From NCBI RefSeq assembly GCF_022606355.1, contig NZ_JAHHZQ010000001.1, positions 434,001-498,000 of the forward strand: a DNA stretch of 64,000 bases. The letters are read 5' to 3'. Numbering within the stretch: the first letter of the stretch is position 1; each line of letters opens with the position of its first letter. Positions 59,995 through 64,000 of this stretch are shown piece by piece. A program made the translations under genes and the position numbers. The notes beneath the pieces were generated by a model. It saw only the letters and a list, made by a program, of their open reading frames with translations. It had not been told where the DNA came from and did no database searches. Source of the stretch: Leifsonia shinshuensis. Its GTDB lineage: Bacteria > Actinomycetota > Actinomycetes > Actinomycetales > Microbacteriaceae.

Positions 59995-60005
59995 TCCCGC
60001 CCTAA

Positions 60006-60023
60006 TCATTCGATATAGGATGA
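60006..60023. promoter_or_regulatory. Candidate FadR/GntR operator overlapping the catabolic promoter
   Basis: TCATTCGATATAGGATGA is an imperfect 18-bp palindrome (14 of 18 positions symmetric) in the divergent gap. It includes TAGGAT (60016-60021), the likely -10 for the CoA-transferase gene. Confidence 0.5.
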
Positions 60024-60070
60024 ATTCGGAGCGTGCCCGATGGACGGCCGTGAGAGCGAAGGAGCGGACC

Positions 60071-61240
60071 ATGACCGACAGCATCCTGTCCGGAGTGCGG
60101 GTCGCCGACTTCTCCCGGGTCCTGGCCGGTCCGTACGCCACGATGATGCTCGCCGACTTCGGTGCCGACGTCGTCAAGATCGAGAGCCCCGCCGGCGACG
60201 ACACCCGAGCGTGGCGGCCGCCCGTCGACGACGCGGGCGAGTCCACCTACTTCGGTGCGGTCAACCGCAACAAGCGCTCCGTCGTGTGCGACCTGACCAC
60301 GGCCGACGGCCTCGCGGCCGCACGCGCGCTCGCCGAGACGGCCGACGTGGTCGTCGAGAACTTCCGGCCCGGCGTCATGGAGCGCTTCGGCCTCGACGAT
60401 CGGAGTCTGCGTGCAGCCAACCCCGGGCTGGTCTACTGCTCGATCACGGGCTTCGGGCGCGAGGCCGGCGCCGGCCTCCCCGGCTACGACCTGCTCGTAC
60501 AGGCGGTCGGCGGCCTGATGAGCATCACGGGTCCGGCCGAGGGAGAGCCCAGCAAAGTGGGCGTCGCGCTCGTCGACGTCCTCACCGGCCAGAACGCGCT
60601 CGCCGGCATCCTGCTCGCCCTGCGCGAGCGCGACCGCACCGGGCGGGGCTCACGCGTCGACGTCGACCTCCTGGGCTCGCTGCTCGCGGCGCTGACCAAC
60701 CAGGCCTCGAGCACTCTCGCGACCGGCCACTCCCCTGCCCGGCTGGGCAACGCGCACCCGAGCATCGCGCCGTACGAGCTCTTCCGTGCCGCCGACCGCG
60801 AGCTCGTCGTCGCCGTCGGCAACGACCGTCAGTTCGCCGCGTTCGCGGCGGCGCTCGGCCTCCCGGAGCTCTCCGGCGATCCCCGGTTCGCGACCAACGA
60901 GGAGCGGGTGCGCAACCGTCACGAGCTGCGTGCGCTCCTCGAGCCGGCGTTGCGCCGCCGCGACGCGGCCGACTGGGTGGCCGACTTCGGCGCGGCCCGG
61001 GTTCCGTCCGGTCTCGTCAACAGCGTCGCCGAAGCGTTCGAGTTCGCGGCATCGCTCGGCCTCGACGCGATCGCGACGACCGTCGACCCCGTCACCGGAC
61101 GCACCTCCCGTCAACCCGCGACCCCCATCCGCCTCGACACGGCCCCCGCCGTTCACCGAACGCCGCCGCCGCTGCTCGGCGCGCACGACCCCGTGTGGAC
61201 GGAGGCCGTCTCCGACCGCACCGAAAGGACCGCTCCATGA
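60071..61240 (+). CDS. CaiB/BaiF-family CoA-transferase
   Basis: 389 residues of the class III CoA-transferase family. The opening contains [20 protein letters not shown], then [34 protein letters not shown], and [12 protein letters not shown]; the [10 protein letters not shown] segment (from about residue 196) holds the conserved Asp. These enzymes move CoA from a donor such as succinyl-CoA to a carboxylic acid. Its partnership with a glutaryl-CoA-dehydrogenase-like gene suggests a succinyl-CoA:glutarate-type activity (inference). AAGGAG lies 7 nt before the ATG; the stop overlaps the next gene by 4 nt. Confidence 0.92.
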   Translation: MTDSILSGVRVADFSRVLAGPYATMMLADFGADVVKIESPAGDDTRAWRPPVDDAGESTYFGAVNRNKRSVVCDLTTADGLAAARALAETADVVVENFRPGVMERFGLDDRSLRAANPGLVYCSITGFGREAGAGLPGYDLLVQAVGGLMSITGPAEGEPSKVGVALVDVLTGQNALAGILLALRERDRTGRGSRVDVDLLGSLLAALTNQASSTLATGHSPARLGNAHPSIAPYELFRAADRELVVAVGNDRQFAAFAAALGLPELSGDPRFATNEERVRNRHELRALLEPALRRRDAADWVADFGAARVPSGLVNSVAEAFEFAASLGLDAIATTVDPVTGRTSRQPATPIRLDTAPAVHRTPPPLLGAHDPVWTEAVSDRTERTAP

Positions 61241-62406
61241 CCCCTGCATCCGCCACGCTCGACGAGGCCTTCAGCATCGACCACCTCCTCACCGCGGAGG
61301 AGCTGCGCTGGCGCGACGACGCCCGGCGCTTCGCCGCGGAGCGCATCGCCCCCGTGATCGCGCAGGACTTCGAGGACAAGCATTTCCGGAAGGAGCTCGT
61401 CGGCGAGCTGGGAGCCCTCGGCGTGCTCGGCATGCATCTGAAGGACCCCGGCTGCGCGGGCGCCGGCGCGGTCGCCTACGGCCTGGTCTGCCACGAACTG
61501 GAGGCGGTGGACAGCGGCTGGCGCACCTTCGTCTCCGTCCAGGGCTCGCTCGCCATGAGCGCGATCTCCAAGTTCGGCTCCGACGAGCAGAAGGCCGAGT
61601 GGCTCGCGCCCATGGCCCGCGGCGAGCGCATCGGCTGCTTCGCGCTCACCGAGCCTCAGGGCGGCAGCGACCCCGCCGCCATGACGACGCGGGCACGCCG
61701 CGACGGCGACGACTGGGTGATCACCGGCGCCAAGCGCTGGATCGGCCTGGCGTCGCTCGCCGATGTCGCCGTGGTCTGGGCGGCGACCGACGAGGGCGTG
61801 CGCGGCTTCGCGGTCCCGACATCGACCCCGGGGTTCACGGCGACGCCGATCGACGGCAAGCTGTCGATGCGCGCCTCGGTGCAGTGCGACATCCTGCTCG
61901 ACGAGGTGCGGGTCCCCAGTTCGGCGATGCTGCCGGGTGCGCGTGGTCTGTCGGGGCCGTTCTCGTGCCTCAACGAGGCGCGCTACGGCATCGTCTGGGG
62001 TGCGATGGGCGCCGCGCGCTCCTGCCTGGAGGTGTCCATCGAGCGTGCGACGACGCGCGAGGTCTTCGGACGGCCGATCGGCGCGACCCAGCTGATCCAG
62101 CAGAAGCTGGCGGACATGCTGGTGGAGTACGAGAAGGGGATGCTGCTCGCCCTGCACCTGGGCCGGCTCAAGGAGGCCGGGCGGCTCACGCCGACCCAGA
62201 TCAGCGTCGGCAAGCTTAACAGCGTCCGCGAGGCGCTCGCGATCGCCAGGGAGGCCCGCACCATCCTCGGCGGCGACGGCATCACCGACGCGTTCCCGGT
62301 GATGCGGCACATGGCCAACCTGGAATCGGTGCGCACGTACGAGGGCACCGACGAGATCCACACGCTCGTCCTCGGGCGCGCGCTGACCGGACTGGCGGCG
62401 TTCTGA
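61237..62406 (+). CDS. gcdH: Acyl-CoA dehydrogenase, glutaryl-CoA-dehydrogenase-like
   Basis: 389 residues. The C-terminus reads AFPVMRHMANLESVRTYEGT, then DEIHTLVLGRALTG, close to glutaryl-CoA dehydrogenase, with Glu369 as catalytic base. LNEARYGIVWGAMGAARSCL and FALTEPQGGSDPAAM are also characteristic. It would oxidise and decarboxylate glutaryl-CoA to crotonyl-CoA with FAD. One position of the family motif (usually GTHDIH) is GTDEIH here, so another short acyl-CoA is possible. Overlaps of 4 nt upstream and 1 nt downstream. Confidence 0.88.
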   Translation: MTPASATLDEAFSIDHLLTAEELRWRDDARRFAAERIAPVIAQDFEDKHFRKELVGELGALGVLGMHLKDPGCAGAGAVAYGLVCHELEAVDSGWRTFVSVQGSLAMSAISKFGSDEQKAEWLAPMARGERIGCFALTEPQGGSDPAAMTTRARRDGDDWVITGAKRWIGLASLADVAVVWAATDEGVRGFAVPTSTPGFTATPIDGKLSMRASVQCDILLDEVRVPSSAMLPGARGLSGPFSCLNEARYGIVWGAMGAARSCLEVSIERATTREVFGRPIGATQLIQQKLADMLVEYEKGMLLALHLGRLKEAGRLTPTQISVGKLNSVREALAIAREARTILGGDGITDAFPVMRHMANLESVRTYEGTDEIHTLVLGRALTGLAAF

Positions 62407-63797
62407 TGGGCGACCCCATCGTCGACGCGGCGACCGCCGCCGCCGCGGCCGCGCTCCTGCCGACGACGCGCGACCAGCGGGCGGCCTGGCTCGAACGGCT
62501 CGCCGCCGCTCTGGAGGCCGACCGCGCCACCCTCGTCGCCCTCGCGGCCGAGGAGACCCACCTGTCGGAAGCGCGGCTCGACGGAGAGGTCACCCGCACT
62601 GCAGCGCAGCTCCGCTTCTTCGCAGGGGTCGCGCGCGAGGGTGCTTATCTCGAGGCCGCGATCGACTCGCCCGACCCCGCCCTCATCCCGCCGCGGCCCG
62701 ACCTGCGGCGCATGCTCCGGCCGATCGGACCTGTCGCCGTCTACACCGCGTCCAACTTCCCCTTCGCGTTCTCGGTGCTCGGCAACGACACGGCGTCCGC
62801 GCTCGCCGCAGGCTGCCCGGTGATCGTCAAGGCGCACCCGGGACATCCCCGGCTGTCGCGGCGCACCGCGGAGCTCGCGCTCGACGTGCTCCCGAACGGC
62901 TGGTTCGCTCTCGTGGAGGGCATGGAGGCCGGCGTCGCGCTCGTGCAGCACCCGGCCGTGCGCGCGGCTGGGTTCACCGGTTCCGAGCGCGGCGGTCGTG
63001 CCCTGTTCGACCTCGCGGCGTCCCGGCCGGACCCGATCCCGTTCTACGGCGAGCTCGGCAGCATCAATCCGGTGATCGTCACGCGCGCAGCGGCCCGCGA
63101 ACGCGGCGCCGACATCGGGGCGGGCCTCGTCGGCTCCTTCACGCGGGACGCCGGTCAGTACTGCACGAAGCCGGGCCTGGTGTTCGCGCCGTCCGGTGAG
63201 GGCGTCGACGACGCCGTGGCCGCTGCCCTCGGCTCAGCTCCGGCCTCGCGCCAGCTGACCGACGGGATGAGTGCCGCGTATGCCGAGGCGATCGAGCTGT
63301 TCGGCGCGGACGACGATGCCACCGTGCTTCTCGGCATCGACCACCCGGGCGCCTCGGTCCCCGCGGTCGTCCTGACGGACGCGGCAGCCTTCATCGCCGG
63401 GCCCGACCGTTTCCTCCAGGAGCGGTTCGGCCCGGTGACGGTCGTGGTCTCCTATCGCGACGAGGAGCTGCCTGCCGTGCTCGCCGCCCTGCAGCCGTCG
63501 CTCACCGCCACGATCCACCGCGGTGCCGGCGAGGATGTCACCGCTCTGGCGGCCGCACTGACGCCGATCGCCGGCCGGTTGCTGTTCGACGGCTGGCCGA
63601 CCGGGGTGGCGATCGGCTGGGCGCAGCACCACGGCGGTTCGTGGCCGGCGACCACGGCCAGCATCCACACCTCGGTGGGTGCCACGGCGATCCGCCGCTG
63701 GCTGACGCCCATCGCCTACCAGGACGCCCCGCAGGACGTGCTTCCTCCGGAGCTGCGCGACGGCAACCCGCTCGCCGTCCCGCGCCGCGAGTCCTGA
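62406..63797 (+). CDS. Aldehyde dehydrogenase (2-oxoglutarate-semialdehyde dehydrogenase-like)
   Basis: 463 residues. The catalytic Cys253 lies in AGQYCTKPGL and the general base Glu216 in YGELGSINPV; AVYTASNFPFAFSVLGNDTA and CPVIVKAHPGHPRLS form the cofactor region. The sequence type matches the NADP-preferring group that includes alpha-ketoglutarate semialdehyde dehydrogenases. In this operon the substrate may be a C5 semialdehyde such as glutarate semialdehyde (inference). It starts with TGATG coupling and is followed by a long inverted repeat. Confidence 0.9.
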   Translation: MGDPIVDAATAAAAAALLPTTRDQRAAWLERLAAALEADRATLVALAAEETHLSEARLDGEVTRTAAQLRFFAGVAREGAYLEAAIDSPDPALIPPRPDLRRMLRPIGPVAVYTASNFPFAFSVLGNDTASALAAGCPVIVKAHPGHPRLSRRTAELALDVLPNGWFALVEGMEAGVALVQHPAVRAAGFTGSERGGRALFDLAASRPDPIPFYGELGSINPVIVTRAAARERGADIGAGLVGSFTRDAGQYCTKPGLVFAPSGEGVDDAVAAALGSAPASRQLTDGMSAAYAEAIELFGADDDATVLLGIDHPGASVPAVVLTDAAAFIAGPDRFLQERFGPVTVVVSYRDEELPAVLAALQPSLTATIHRGAGEDVTALAAALTPIAGRLLFDGWPTGVAIGWAQHHGGSWPATTASIHTSVGATAIRRWLTPIAYQDAPQDVLPPELRDGNPLAVPRRES

Positions 63798-63801
63798 CCC
63801 G

Positions 63802-63873
63802 CAGCCATCGCTTCCTCACTTTCTCCCGCTCACACACGGCGTGTCGCGTGAAGAAGTGAGGAAGCGATGGCTG
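63802..63873. terminator. Long inverted repeat after the aldehyde dehydrogenase gene
   Basis: Perfect 20-bp arms (63802-63821 and 63854-63873, CAGCCATCGCTTCCTCACTT and its complement) around a 32-nt spacer that itself can pair (CACAC/GTGTC region). It lies between convergent stops. It may be a terminator or a dispersed intergenic element. Confidence 0.7.
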
Positions 63874-63883
63874 GAGTCGGGGG

Positions 63884-64000
63884 TCAGTCGGCGGCGGGGG
63901 CAGCTTCCTTGGGAGTTTCGCGGCGCGCGCGGAGCAGCTGGGCCACTTGGATGGCGTCACCCTCGGGCGCGGTCGACAGGCGGTCCGGTCGGGCGATGAA
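63884..64000 (-). CDS. 3' end of an unidentified gene (cut by window edge)
   Basis: An open minus-strand frame enters at the window edge and stops at 63884. It gives 38 residues: FIARPDRLSTAPEGDAIQVA, then a helical QLLRARRETPKEAAPAA tail. The Ala/Pro-rich tail and the hairpin just beyond its stop are typical of a real C-terminus. The family cannot be identified from so little. Confidence 0.55.
   Translation of the reverse strand, partial: FIARPDRLSTAPEGDAIQVAQLLRARRETPKEAAPAAD

Noticed and set aside
1-64000. tRNA genes, riboswitches, CRISPR arrays, insertion sequences or prophage genes
   Set aside because: No cloverleaf or CCA-end signature, no regularly spaced repeats, and no transposase, integrase or phage structural motif was found by reading both strands. 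A covariance-model scan would be decisive for small RNAs.

Overview
The window is about 64 kb of very GC-rich actinobacterial chromosome. Gene content, codon use and gene order (dxr, rip-type M50 protease, ispG; cydABDC; opuC; comEA-comEC) fit a Microbacteriaceae member close to Leifsonia; this assignment is inference from content, not a database match. Nearly all of it is coding. I see no tRNA, rRNA, CRISPR array, insertion sequence or prophage.

Layout. 1-2.3 kb: comEC (cut by the window edge), comEA, and a small HEAT-like protein. 2.4-7.3 kb: leuS, then the divergent folate pair pabB/pabC. 7.3-14.5 kb: cydABDC (cytochrome bd plus its ABC exporter), facing a blaI-M56 regulator pair across two palindromic operators. 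14.6-15.8 kb: tetR-dedA. 15.9-20 kb: an OpuC-type osmoprotectant ABC transporter plus a TetR regulator. 20.3-23.6 kb: App1-like phosphatase, AlkZ-like glycosylase, FUSC transporter. 23.6-30.8 kb: proS, ispG, M50 site-2 protease, lipoprotein, dxr, FKBP lipoprotein. 30.9-37.7 kb: two GABA-aminotransferase paralogues, a secreted protein, plsC, a CGNR regulator, OsmC, and asparaginase. 37.7-41.9 kb: potDABC polyamine transporter; 42.3-43.4 kb: ald. 43.5-58.4 kb: a 15-kb cluster, FHA - PP2C - Ser/Thr kinase - 1969-residue Ig/Fn3 protein - MoxR - DUF58 - transglutaminase-like - zinc-ribbon/FHA. 58.4-63.8 kb: cache protein, FadR-type regulator, CaiB CoA-transferase, glutaryl-CoA-dehydrogenase-like enzyme and aldehyde dehydrogenase. 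The last bases hold the 3' end of an unidentified gene.

How the parts may work together. PotABCD imports polyamines, the GabT enzymes and Ald handle amino groups, and the CaiB/GcdH/ALDH set resembles a C5-dicarboxylate (glutarate) route that could receive cadaverine or lysine carbon; this link is inference. The blaI-M56 pair probably controls cyd expression.

The strongest candidate for an under-described system is the kinase/phosphatase/FHA plus MoxR-DUF58-transglutaminase cluster. It is tightly coupled by 4-nt gene overlaps and centred on a giant membrane-anchored surface protein. Its transglutaminase-like member has lost the catalytic Cys and His.

A second general signal is a -10 hexamer TAnnnT placed 6-7 nt before the start codon in at least twelve genes. 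This implies many leaderless mRNAs, and it was used to choose several starts.
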